A stretch of DNA of 64,000 nt from Candidatus Bathyarchaeota archaeon A05DMB-5 (GTDB lineage Archaea > Thermoproteota > Bathyarchaeia > Bathyarchaeales > Bathycorpusculaceae): contig JABFQP010000004.1 in assembly GCA_019685655.1 (NCBI GenBank), positions 62,001 through 126,000 on the forward strand, read 5' to 3'. Shown here piece by piece: positions 17,184 to 25,248 of the stretch; position 1 is the first letter of the stretch; the number at the start of each line of letters is the position of its first letter. The notes under the pieces are model-generated. The model saw nothing but the letters and a program-made list of their open reading frames with translations, did not search any database and was not told the origin of the DNA. The position numbers and the translations under genes were made by a program.

Positions 17184-17385
17184 GATCAAGTATGATGGAG
17201 ACGCTGATGTATTGACCATTGTCCTTAAAGAGAAAGGCAAGCTTTCTCATGCAGAGGAGATAGGCGACATCATAGTTCACTTCGATAAAAATGGAAAACC
17301 TCTTTTTATGGAGATACTTAAAGCTAGCAAGATAGTACCCTTAATGGTTGAGGGCTTAGCTAAAAAAGAAATTGTAGTAGCATAA
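17173..17385 (+). CDS. DUF2283-family putative antitoxin
   Basis: 70 residues from the ATG at 17173, preceded by GGCGGGAG. MTYKIKYDGDADVLTIVL, ...SHAEEIGDIIVHFDKNGKPL, FMEILKASKIV matches the DUF2283 family, widely paired with DUF4258 genes. The 11-base overlap with the upstream gene indicates translational coupling. Confidence 0.75.
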   Translation: MTYKIKYDGDADVLTIVLKEKGKLSHAEEIGDIIVHFDKNGKPLFMEILKASKIVPLMVEGLAKKEIVVA

Positions 17386-17672
17386 CCTTAGATATAATCC
17401 TCTCCTAAGACTCGCCGCCAATCAAACAAACACAACTCAAATAATATAAAAGTTACACAACACAAACCGACAGCAATCAACTATCTTCAATTCAGTACAA
17501 AACCAAAACATATCAGCATCCTATTTGGCTTCAAATAGAGGACTAGAAATTATTGCATCTACAAATATTCTACTCAGATTTAGATTCGTCTTTAATTTCT
17601 TCAATCCATATTTCTAATTAGTTTAACATATATCCGTCTCAAGACACTCATAACAATAAGAAGGAGTGCTCC

Positions 17673-18635
17673 TTGAAAACCATCGGCGTGGTTACAAGCG
17701 GCGGAGACGCACCCGGCATGAACGCCGCCATCCGAGCAGTCACACGCTTAGCCTACGCAAAAGACTTCCAAGTTTTAGGTTTCGAGAAAGGCTGGGAAGG
17801 CTTAATGACAAGCACGTTCAGAGCGTTAACGCCGCGTTCAGTAGGCGGCATAATGCAGTTAGGCGGCACAATCCTTCTAACATCACGATGCCCGCACTTC
17901 AGAAAACCAGAAAGCATTAAAAAAGCAGCGGAAACTCTCGCCTCAAACAAGGTAGACGGTTTAATCGTCATCGGCGGCAACGGCTCCTTCAAAGCAGCAC
18001 ATGAACTAAGCCAAAAAACAAGCACACTCATTGTAGGCGTTCCAGCAACAATCGACAACGACGTTTACGGCACAGACGAAACCATCGGCTTCGACACTGC
18101 GGTGAACACTGCAGTAGCTGAAATCGACAAAATCCGCGACACAGCAATTTCCCATGAAAGAATCTTCATAGTCGAAGTCATGGGAAGAACAAGAGGCTTC
18201 CTAGCATTAACAGTTGGTATCACAGTCGGAGCCGAAACAATCCTAGTCCCAGAAGTCAAAACTCCCATCGAAGAAATCTTAAGGAACATTAAAGAAAACA
18301 GCGAAAAAGGAAAAAGGTCTGGGATAATAGTAGCCGCAGAAGGCGTGGGCGACACGCGCAAAATCGCAAACGAAATTGAAACACGCACAGGCGCAGAAGT
18401 AAGACTCAGCATCATAGGCTATGCACAAAGAGGCGGGTCTCCAACAGCCAGAAGCCGACTACTAGCCAATCTATTCGCAAACGAGGCAGTTGAGTTATTA
18501 GCCAAGGGACAGGGAAACAGAGTAGTTGGACTGCAAAACGGCAAAATAACAAGTATAGAACTTGAGAAATCATGTCAGATGGAAAAGCCTTTAGACTTGA
18601 GCTTACTTAAAATGGCAAGAACACTGGCAACATAA
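17673..18635 (+). CDS. pfkA: 6-phosphofructokinase, PfkA family with atypical donor-site residues
   Basis: 320 residues, TTG start with AAGGAGTG at 17660-17667. N-terminal VVTSGGDAPGMNAAIRAV, then VIGGNGSFKAA (101-109), VPATIDNDVYGTDETIGFDT with the catalytic aspartate, and EVMGRTRGFLA. Compared with E. coli PfkA (GGDGS, G104, PGTIDND) the D103 position is N here while G104 is kept, and A replaces G in the VPxTIDND loop. G at 104 favours ATP over pyrophosphate. Convergent with a second paralogue that has the PPi-type signature. Confidence 0.85.
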   Translation: MKTIGVVTSGGDAPGMNAAIRAVTRLAYAKDFQVLGFEKGWEGLMTSTFRALTPRSVGGIMQLGGTILLTSRCPHFRKPESIKKAAETLASNKVDGLIVIGGNGSFKAAHELSQKTSTLIVGVPATIDNDVYGTDETIGFDTAVNTAVAEIDKIRDTAISHERIFIVEVMGRTRGFLALTVGITVGAETILVPEVKTPIEEILRNIKENSEKGKRSGIIVAAEGVGDTRKIANEIETRTGAEVRLSIIGYAQRGGSPTARSRLLANLFANEAVELLAKGQGNRVVGLQNGKITSIELEKSCQMEKPLDLSLLKMARTLAT

Positions 18636-18637
18636 AT

Positions 18638-19037
18638 CTATAGTTTTCTTCCATAAAGAGCAAGTATGAAACTAGCTACTGGTAATCCCCAACCTAACAA
18701 GAAAGCTACAAGGTCATATAGAACCAACGGCATTAAACTCTGAGGACCATAAATAAGTCCGGGAACCAAAATGAGCAAAGCGCCAACAATTACGGTTTTC
18801 TTTTTTTAAAACCAAAATGCTGCCGAGAATAATCAGTAAACCAACAATAACTAAGAATGCCCCAACCACACCGACAGGACCATGCGCCGGCCACGGAGCA
18901 TAAATATACTTAATTCCCGTCACTAATGCAGCTAACCCAAGAAGAATGCCGAGAAGGAAGCTAACAAATAAATACACATTCATGTCAGAAAAGTAAGGCT
19001 GATTTATAGTAGAGGGCTCGTTTAAATCGTCTTTCAT
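18638..19037 (-). pseudogene. Four-helix membrane protein gene split by a frameshift
   Basis: Starts at 19037, overlapping the stop of the upstream PFK gene by four bases. The first frame reads well through two membrane segments (VYLFVSFLLGILLGLAALVTG and GPVGVVGAFLVIVGLLIILGSI) to LVLKKEN, then turns into non-membrane text. Removing one A from the A7 run (plus-strand T7 at 18801-18807) restores KKKTVIVGALLILVPGLIYG, then LMPLVLYDLVAFLLGWGLPV, ASFILALYGRKL and a stop at 18638. The span (400 bases) is one base over a multiple of three. Either a sequencing/assembly error or a true broken or slippery gene. Function unknown. Confidence 0.7.
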
Positions 19038-20062
19038 CCGAAAAACACGCTCGCTATTTCGTAAAGTTCCAAATCCACAGGTTTACGCTTACCAACAACA
19101 GTTTTAAGCGGAACCGAAACAATCTTGTTCCCTTGAATGGCAACCATGCGCCCAAACTTTCCTTCATGAACAAAGTCTACTGCGGCTATCCCAAACCGCG
19201 TGGCTAATATTCTATCAAAAGCCGTTGGAGAACCGCCGCGTTGAAGATGCCCCAAAACCACTACACGCGTTTCTATACCCGTACACTTTTCAATCTCTTT
19301 CCCAAGAAAATAACCAACACCGCCAAGACTTATGTGCCCAAACTCATCTATGCTTTCGCTGTAAACAATCTCTTTTCCACCCTTCGGTTTAGCCCCTTCA
19401 GCAACAACAATCAAACTGAAGTTTCTGCCACGCTCCTGCCTACGCCTAATATACCTGCAAACTTCATCTATGTCAAAAGGTTTCTCCGGAATCAAAATAA
19501 CATCAGCGCCACCAGCAAGTCCCACTTCCAAAGCAATGTGACCAGTGTATCTCCCCATTACTTCGAGAATTATTACTCGATTGTGGGCTTCTGCTGTCGT
19601 GTGAAGTCTATCAAGAGCTTCAGTGGCAATTGCAACAGCCGTGTTGAAGCCAAAAGTGTAATCAGTGCCAGACAAATCATTATCGATAGTTTTTGGAACC
19701 CCAACGCATTTAAGCCCAAAATCTCCCATCTTAAACGCCACACTTAACGTGTCATCGCCGCCAATAACAACCACAGCCTCAATACCCGTCTTCTCAGCAT
19801 TTTTCATAATCGTCTCTGGTCCCTTTTCACGTTTAAACGGGTTCGTCCTCGAAGTGCCTAATATAGAGCCACCACGCGGAAGAATACCCGACACAGCATT
19901 CAAACTTAAAGGCAAAAACTCGCCCTCAAGCAGTCCACGCCAACCATCTTTTACACCAACAACCTCATAACCATAATTTTGAATGCCTTTTCTAACAACT
20001 GCTCGAATAACAGCGTTAATTCCCGGAGCATCGCCTCCACCACTTAAAACTCCAACTTTCAT
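19034..20062 (-). CDS. pfp: Phosphofructokinase with pyrophosphate-type signature
   Basis: 342 residues. VLSGGGDAPGINAVIRAV, then VVVIGGDDTLSVA with D104, and VGVPKTIDNDLSGTDYTFGF with K124. The D104/K124 pair is the recognised marker of PPi-dependent or group III PFKs, whereas ATP enzymes have glycines at both sites. EVMGRYTGHIALEVGLAGGA and LGHLQRGGSPTAFDRILATR complete the substrate site. It would interconvert fructose 6-phosphate and fructose 1,6-bisphosphate reversibly. Followed by the class II aldolase gene upstream on the same strand (20 bases apart), so the two probably form an operon. Confidence 0.87.
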   Translation of the reverse strand: MKVGVLSGGGDAPGINAVIRAVVRKGIQNYGYEVVGVKDGWRGLLEGEFLPLSLNAVSGILPRGGSILGTSRTNPFKREKGPETIMKNAEKTGIEAVVVIGGDDTLSVAFKMGDFGLKCVGVPKTIDNDLSGTDYTFGFNTAVAIATEALDRLHTTAEAHNRVIILEVMGRYTGHIALEVGLAGGADVILIPEKPFDIDEVCRYIRRRQERGRNFSLIVVAEGAKPKGGKEIVYSESIDEFGHISLGGVGYFLGKEIEKCTGIETRVVVLGHLQRGGSPTAFDRILATRFGIAAVDFVHEGKFGRMVAIQGNKIVSVPLKTVVGKRKPVDLELYEIASVFFG

Positions 20063-20081
20063 ATGCGCTTTTCACCATTAA

Positions 20082-20999
20082 CTATGCTTTCCCAGAACTC
20101 CCAAACAACCGCATTTTACCCTTAACAACCTCTTTCATCGCTTCCTTAGCCGGACCCAAAATTTTTCTCGGGTCAAACTCCTTCGGCGTTTTCGCCAAAA
20201 CCTCGCGGACGGTAGCTGTAAAAGCCAATCTCAAATCAGTGTCAATGTTTATTTTTGCAATTCCCAAAGAAATCGCCTTCTTAATGTGCTCTTCTGGGAT
20301 GCCCTTCGCCCCAGCTAATTCAGCTCCGTATTTCACGGCTTTCTCAATAATCCACTGAGGAACACTCGAAGCGCCATGCAACACAAGCGGCACATCCACC
20401 TTTTCCCTAATCTCCCTCAACCTTTCAAAATCAAGTTTCGGCTCAGCCTTAAACTTGTAAGCACCATGAGACGTCCCTATCGCCACTGCAAGAGCGTCCA
20501 CCCCAGTTTTTTCAACAAATTCTTTCGCCGTTTCAGGATCAGTTAAAACAGCCTCTTTCTCCTCAACCGTCTTCTCCTCCACACCCGCAAGCCTTCCAAG
20601 CTCAGCCTCAACCGCCACCCCTTTCGGATGCGCCAAATCAACCACACGCCTCGTCAAAGCAACATTCTCCTCAAACTTCAAAAAAGAACCGTCAATCATA
20701 ACAGACGTGAAACCAGCACCAACACACTTCGAAACTATCTCAAAGTCCTCGCCATGGTCAAGGTGAAGCGCCATGGGCACCGGCACCGATTTCGCGGCAG
20801 TCTTCACAATTTCTGACAAGTAAGCCAAACCACCATACTTAATCGCGCTCGGCGTGACAGCAACTATAACAGGCGATTTCTCCTCAACAGCCGCCTCACT
20901 AACAGCCAACAAAGCCTCCAAATTATTTATGTTAAAAGCGCCAACAGCATAACCATTCCGACTAGCCGGCACCAACAAATCCTTGTTCGTAACAAGCAT
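20082..20999 (-). CDS. Class II fructose-bisphosphate aldolase
   Basis: 305 residues from the ATG at 20999 (a GTG at 21008 is also open; GGTGGGG suits the ATG). NGYAVGAFNINNLE at the N terminus, zinc ligands in MALHLDHGEDFE, in IGTSHGAYKFK and in LVLHGASSVP, and KINIDTDLRLAFT are class II hallmarks. Cleaves fructose 1,6-bisphosphate to DHAP and glyceraldehyde 3-phosphate. Most archaea use a class I-type aldolase or the bifunctional FBP aldolase/phosphatase, so this bacterial-type enzyme suggests transfer. Operon with the PPi-type PFK. Confidence 0.9.
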   Translation of the reverse strand: MLVTNKDLLVPASRNGYAVGAFNINNLEALLAVSEAAVEEKSPVIVAVTPSAIKYGGLAYLSEIVKTAAKSVPVPMALHLDHGEDFEIVSKCVGAGFTSVMIDGSFLKFEENVALTRRVVDLAHPKGVAVEAELGRLAGVEEKTVEEKEAVLTDPETAKEFVEKTGVDALAVAIGTSHGAYKFKAEPKLDFERLREIREKVDVPLVLHGASSVPQWIIEKAVKYGAELAGAKGIPEEHIKKAISLGIAKINIDTDLRLAFTATVREVLAKTPKEFDPRKILGPAKEAMKEVVKGKMRLFGSSGKA

Positions 21000-21060
21000 C
21001 TTCCCCACCGCAGTCTGTTATTAACTAAATCGATATAAATCATTTACACTGCACCAGAAA

Positions 21061-21540
21061 CTAATGTGGTCTTCCCATAAGAATAAAAGCTGCAACCGCA
21101 GCCACACAAACTGCCGCGATTACCAGCGTAAAGAAAAGCGTTTGTGGAATTCCGAAAATGTAGTGTTGAATTTCATAATTTAACGTGACAAGCACATCCT
21201 GCGATGAATATTTATTAAAAAAATGCAAAACATATTCGCCTTTCAAATCGCAGACAAACCTGTAATCAAGAGACGCTCTTCTGCCAAACGCCTTCACGGT
21301 TCCGTTAGGAAACGTCATGTAAAAATCAATGGTGCCTTCGGTTAATCCGCCGACCGTAAATATTATCGTAACGTGATCTTCAACTGTGAGGTCTAGAATT
21401 TCTGTTATTTCTTCGCCGCTTTGCACTGTAAAGCTTTTGGTTGCCGCTCTAACCTGACATATAGTGCCCAATAGCATAATCGTGAGAAAAAGAAAAGTCA
21501 ATGCCATTCTGATTCGGAACATCACATATTTTTGGCACAT
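21061..21540 (-). CDS. Exported single-pass protein with GOLD/emp24-like domain
   Basis: 159 residues: signal peptide (MALTFLFLTIMLLGTICQVRA), a beta-sandwich of about 85 residues, and a C-terminal membrane helix (LFFTLVIAAVCVAAVAAFIL). The pattern SFTVQSGEEITEILDLTVED, GTIDFYMTFPNGTV, YRFVCDLKGEYVLHFFNKYS followed by VTLNYEI resembles p24/GOLD lumenal domains. The internal ATG at residue 12 is a credible alternative start. A weak-similarity call; other all-beta exported domains are possible. Confidence 0.55.
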   Translation of the reverse strand: MCQKYVMFRIRMALTFLFLTIMLLGTICQVRAATKSFTVQSGEEITEILDLTVEDHVTIIFTVGGLTEGTIDFYMTFPNGTVKAFGRRASLDYRFVCDLKGEYVLHFFNKYSSQDVLVTLNYEIQHYIFGIPQTLFFTLVIAAVCVAAVAAFILMGRPH

Positions 21541-21654
21541 TCAAAATCAATAACCATTGCGAATCTCAAATACAGACAGATAATAAGAATTTGTAAGGCA
21601 ACTTTAGAAAGCTATATGGGCTAAAGAGTCAATTATTATTTAGAGGCATGTGCT

Positions 21655-21873
21655 GTGACTTGTTATTTCAGACATCTTAAAGAAATTTTCAAAAAAGCAG
21701 GAATACAAGTTACGAACGAGAACAGAAAAGAAATTGACAAAATAATCCACAGCACCGTCCATGTGGATTATAAAGATTGCTCGGCTACGTGGAAAGAAGT
21801 GAAAAAGCAAATTGCAGAAAACGAGGAAGACTTTGTTTCGAAATTGAAAGAAGCATGGAATAAACAAGCATAA
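21655..21873 (+). CDS. Small conserved helical protein
   Basis: 72 residues from a GTG. MTCYFRHLKEIFKKAGIQVT, NRKEIDKIIHSTVHVDYKDC, WKEVKKQIAENEEDFVSKLK; a charged helical protein that looks like a conserved archaeal family, but I cannot name it. Upstream AGAGG is a weak ribosome binding site. Confidence 0.6.
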   Translation: MTCYFRHLKEIFKKAGIQVTNENRKEIDKIIHSTVHVDYKDCSATWKEVKKQIAENEEDFVSKLKEAWNKQA

Positions 21874-21883
21874 GCGTAACTGT

Positions 21884-22024
21884 TTACTTCTTAGTTTTCG
21901 GCTTCATCTCTTTCATGGGGACACCGCAACAAATCAAATCGCAAGTGGCACATCCACACGCTTTATCAATAATCACAACAAGCCCGCATTCTTCACATTT
22001 ATGCTTCGAACCTTTCTTTGCCAT
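21884..22024 (-). CDS. 46-residue cysteine-rich (desulforedoxin/zinc-ribbon-like) protein
   Basis: Reads MAKKGSKHKCEECGLVVIID, then KACGCATCDLICCGVPMKEM, then KPKTKK. The CxxCG...CGC..CD..CCGxPM spacing resembles desulforedoxin and the metal-binding tail of superoxide-reductase-type proteins. A strong GGGAGTGA ribosome binding site lies just upstream of the ATG at 22024. Predicted to bind iron or zinc through its cysteines. Confidence 0.7.
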   Translation of the reverse strand: MAKKGSKHKCEECGLVVIIDKACGCATCDLICCGVPMKEMKPKTKK

Positions 22025-22192
22025 TCACTCCCACTCCCTTCACTATTTTTTAGCCAATCCTTCTACATTGATTATGCAAAAATAAAACTAGCCAATGCTT
22101 ACTACGCGACAATTGCATTGAAAAATCTTATAAGAAAAAATGAAACATAAACTCTAAAACTGGCATGTTCACTAAATCACGGGGTGATTAGC

Positions 22193-22384
22193 ATGGTAAA
22201 ACTAAACAAGATTGATGAACTCGTCATTGCAACATTAAAAAGCTCTGATAAGCCCTTGACACTTGCAGAAATCGCCCAGAAAACCGGAGAGTCTGAAAAG
22301 AAAATTTTTAAGGCTTTGCGTAAGCTGTTTGAGAATGAAATGGTTGACTGCCAGAACCGCCAATACAAACTGGCAAATTGCTAG
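22193..22384 (+). CDS. Small winged-helix protein
   Basis: 63 residues; ATG at 22193 preceded by GGGGTG at 22180-22185. LNKIDELVIATLKSSDKPLT, LAEIAQKTGESEKKIFKALR, KLFENEMVDCQNRQYKLA is one wHTH unit with nothing else. Likely a DNA-binding regulator or a subunit of one. Confidence 0.7.
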   Translation: MVKLNKIDELVIATLKSSDKPLTLAEIAQKTGESEKKIFKALRKLFENEMVDCQNRQYKLANC

Positions 22385-22549
22385 CTAATTTTTGGCGTTT
22401 TTTCTGTGTTCTCAGTAATTGCTTTGGTGCAAGATTCGGTTAGTGTATTTGGTTTGTTTTGGTGGTCGCAAAGTGTTGATTATTAAATCGCAATATTTAA
22501 GTTATCAAATATTCACAAGTACAACTAACCAAACGAGTCGTGCAGGTAA

Positions 22550-22945
22550 TTGAGAATACTTAGAAAACAGAAATCTGGCTACGCGCTGGGAATAGCGCTT
22601 TGCCTAGTAGGATTAGTTCTTATTTCCGTAACCATTTGGGAAATTTGGCCTAACATTTCCGCTCAAAATCCAGTCCAAAGTTTCTGGATAGCTATTTGGA
22701 CTCAAAAGCTTGATTTCATTCCAATTATCGAATTCAAACTAGCATACTTGATAATCTCTGGAATTGCGCTGATCTCTGCAGGCGTCATAGTATTAATTTT
22801 AAGTCGGCAATGGCTAACTGTCTACAGCGGCACCATACTATTTCAATGCCCCTTCTGCAAAAAACGCTGGAGAGCCCTACGCGACAAAGGGCTAGTGCAC
22901 TGTCCACACTGTAATCAACTAATTCATCCTATAATGGTCGAATAA
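22550..22945 (+). CDS. Two-helix membrane protein with C-terminal zinc ribbon
   Basis: 131 residues from a TTG with GCAGGTAA upstream. Two membrane segments (YALGIALCLVGLVLISVTIW and LAYLIISGIALISAGVIVLIL) then a zinc ribbon FQCPFCKKRWRALRDKGLVH, CPHCNQ. Topology places the ribbon inside the cell. No family named. Confidence 0.6.
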   Translation: MRILRKQKSGYALGIALCLVGLVLISVTIWEIWPNISAQNPVQSFWIAIWTQKLDFIPIIEFKLAYLIISGIALISAGVIVLILSRQWLTVYSGTILFQCPFCKKRWRALRDKGLVHCPHCNQLIHPIMVE

Positions 22946-22949
22946 GCTG

Positions 22950-23038
22950 TGGCGCGGGGTGCGGGATTTGAACCCGCGCGGCCGTTACCGACCACAGGCT
23001 TAGCAGGCCTGCCCCCTACCAGGCTAGGGCAACCCCGC
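22950..23038 (-). tRNA. tRNA-Ser(GCU), CCA encoded
   Basis: Minus-strand acceptor GCGGGGT/ACCCCGC, anticodon stem CAGGC/GCCTG with loop CTGCTAA (anticodon GCT), long type II variable arm (TGGTCGGTAACGGCCGC region), T loop TTCAAAT. CCA is encoded at 22952-22950. No intron. Confidence 0.95.
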
Positions 23039-23180
23039 CCAGTTTTGGTTTTGTATGGTTTTCTATCGTGTTTGTTGTTTATTTACATTTTCTGAGGTTT
23101 GGAAGTTGAAGGGTAAAGGTTGTGGGTTGGTGGCAAGGTTTTTAGCTTCTTTGAGTTATTGTTGAACTGGTGAGTGATGT

Positions 23181-25088
23181 TTGTCTTCGTTGAGTGATTC
23201 GGTTACGCGGACTAGCAATATGCTTAGGTTGGGTGCTTCTAGGCAGGTTTTGGATTATGAGCAACGCTTTTCGTGTCTCAAGAATCTTTATGACAGTTTG
23301 CTTTCAAACCTTGTGATAACTGATTTGAATCCGGAAGAAGCGTGCAAAACAGCCAAAGAATTTTTCGGCGCTTCGAAGGTTCGTTTTGCTGGAATAGACG
23401 GGACAATGTATTCGCGTCCGTTGTTTGATTTGGTAATTTTTTTCGGTGGTGCTTACGCTTCTACGGGCACGATAATTTTTTCTGAAAAGGACAAGCCTAA
23501 GGTGGAGTATGATGAAAGAACGGTTCAGCAGGGCGCTGGCATTTCAAGCGTTGTGCCCGTTTACGTGAATGAAGTTCCAGAGATAGACCAGACTTTTTTT
23601 GAGGTGAGACAGCCGGATGAGGTTAACTTGGATAGGTTGTTGACTGATGAGTCGATTATTAATAATGCTACGATTGCGAATTGGATAATGACTTTTGCCG
23701 AGTATTATCTTGCTTATAAGTTTGCTACTGATTCGGAGCGTGAAGTGCGTGTTATTTTTTTGGATAGGAGTTTGTCTGTTGAGCGGGCGAGTTTGCTTTA
23801 TGATACTTCGAGGAGTGATTTGTGGAAGGCGAAAAGTAGCATCGTTGGATACGAGGTTGATGGCGAATCCTTTGACGTTAATGATTTGACTATTGCGCGA
23901 CAGTGGATTTGTAATCAGGCTTTGGGTTTGCCACCTGCGAGAGCTGATTATTTGCGTTATGCAGTGGTTGATTTAGCCAAGCGAAAAGTAGCTTTAACGG
24001 TTAAGCAGGTTTTGGCGGAGTTTGGGATAACTGATGAGAAAAGAGCCAAAAGGGTGGAAAGATGTGTTAGGCATCTTGTTGAAAGGGGAATATTAACTGA
24101 GAAACATGGAAATTACGTTTTGAATCCGAAGTATGTGACTACGTGGGAACGTGTTAGAAAGCTTGTGACAAGTCTTGGTGACCGTTTCTTTTTTGCTAAA
24201 AAATTGGAGACAGAGACTGCTAATTTGATGAAGATTGTGAAGGGTGGTAAGGAGCATTGGTTGACGACTCTTGATATTGCGTTTTTGACGCTTTTTACTC
24301 TGCATTTGCTTATGGAGGAGTGCTGGAAAAGGCGTATTCTGCTTGTTGGCATTACGAAGGATACCGCCGCGAGAGATTTTAAACGGCAGTTAATTCCAAT
24401 AATGCAAAATGAAGGTTTATTGAAAACGAGCATTTCGCGGGAAGTTTTTGATAAGCTGCCAAACACGGACCGTATGATATTGCAGTCTGCGAGTATCTTT
24501 AACCCAGAAAAGATTAAGCCGCCATGGAGCTTAATCGAGTATGATTCTGCTTTTAGGACGATGGTTTCGGATAGGCAGAACCGTAAGGGTTTCGTTTCTG
24601 GCGCGATAAAGAATAAGATTGGACTTGAGAAGGTTTTTGTTAAGACTTATGTGCAGTTAAGCCAAGCTAAAACGGACCCTTTGTTGCGGAGTAATGTGTT
24701 GCTTGTTGACCGTTTGGTTTATCCAGAGTATGATTGTAAGCCTGAGAGTGTTGTGAGGTTTTGGAATGAGCTGAGTGATGGCACGAGGGAGCCTTTGGAG
24801 GTGATTTTGTTTAGGGATAAGAGCGTGCCTAATAAGTTGCAAGGTTTGGTTTTGAGTGTTTTGGCGGTTATGGCGCCTTCGAGTATTCCTGAAGCGTTTG
24901 GGCATAATAAGGCGTTGTTTGTTGCTGATAAGATTGCGAAGTGGAATTATGGGCAGTTTAAATGTGTTGTGGATACTACGGCTGATTGGATATTGAATAA
25001 TCATAAGTTGAGGAGGTTCATTTTTTACATGAGCACTTTTAGGGAGAGAAGAGCGTCAATAGAAGCGGCAAGGAGAGAGCAGGGTTAG
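23181..25088 (+). CDS. nurA: NurA-domain nuclease with internal winged helix
   Basis: 635 residues from a TTG. The NurA active-site region is FAGIDGTMYSRP (D73) with VRVIFLDRSLSVERA (D195) and the C-terminal PEAFGHNKALFVADKIAKWN. A winged-helix segment of about 55 residues (KVALTVKQVLAEFGIT...RCVRHLVERGILTEKHGNYV, about 266-320) interrupts the domain, and the protein is much longer than ordinary archaeal NurA (about 300-450). NurA is a 5'-3' nuclease that works with HerA in DNA-end resection; here a HerA-type ATPase follows 160 bases downstream, but no mre11/rad50 is adjacent. Nuclease assignment is by motif; the function of this variant is inferred. Confidence 0.75.
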   Translation: MSSLSDSVTRTSNMLRLGASRQVLDYEQRFSCLKNLYDSLLSNLVITDLNPEEACKTAKEFFGASKVRFAGIDGTMYSRPLFDLVIFFGGAYASTGTIIFSEKDKPKVEYDERTVQQGAGISSVVPVYVNEVPEIDQTFFEVRQPDEVNLDRLLTDESIINNATIANWIMTFAEYYLAYKFATDSEREVRVIFLDRSLSVERASLLYDTSRSDLWKAKSSIVGYEVDGESFDVNDLTIARQWICNQALGLPPARADYLRYAVVDLAKRKVALTVKQVLAEFGITDEKRAKRVERCVRHLVERGILTEKHGNYVLNPKYVTTWERVRKLVTSLGDRFFFAKKLETETANLMKIVKGGKEHWLTTLDIAFLTLFTLHLLMEECWKRRILLVGITKDTAARDFKRQLIPIMQNEGLLKTSISREVFDKLPNTDRMILQSASIFNPEKIKPPWSLIEYDSAFRTMVSDRQNRKGFVSGAIKNKIGLEKVFVKTYVQLSQAKTDPLLRSNVLLVDRLVYPEYDCKPESVVRFWNELSDGTREPLEVILFRDKSVPNKLQGLVLSVLAVMAPSSIPEAFGHNKALFVADKIAKWNYGQFKCVVDTTADWILNNHKLRRFIFYMSTFRERRASIEAARREQG

Positions 25089-25117
25089 TATGTGCGTGTT
25101 CTCTCTGTGTGGCAAGT

Positions 25118-25137
25118 TAGTACCCCCCTTATAAATA
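25118..25137 (-). repeat. Intergenic G6 element, copy 3
   Basis: Minus strand reads TATTTATAAGGGGGGTACTA, differing from the other copies only by one inserted A after GGGGGGT. It lies between nurA and herA, both plus strand, unlike the other three copies, which are in convergent spacers. Confidence 0.65.
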
Positions 25138-25248
25138 CCTTGAATTTCTGGTTAGAACTTGAGTATAATGCTCTTCTGTATTGGACGAGAATAGCTTAAA
25201 TTGAAAAAGTAATCTATACACATCATAATTTCAGAGGCGAACAATGTC

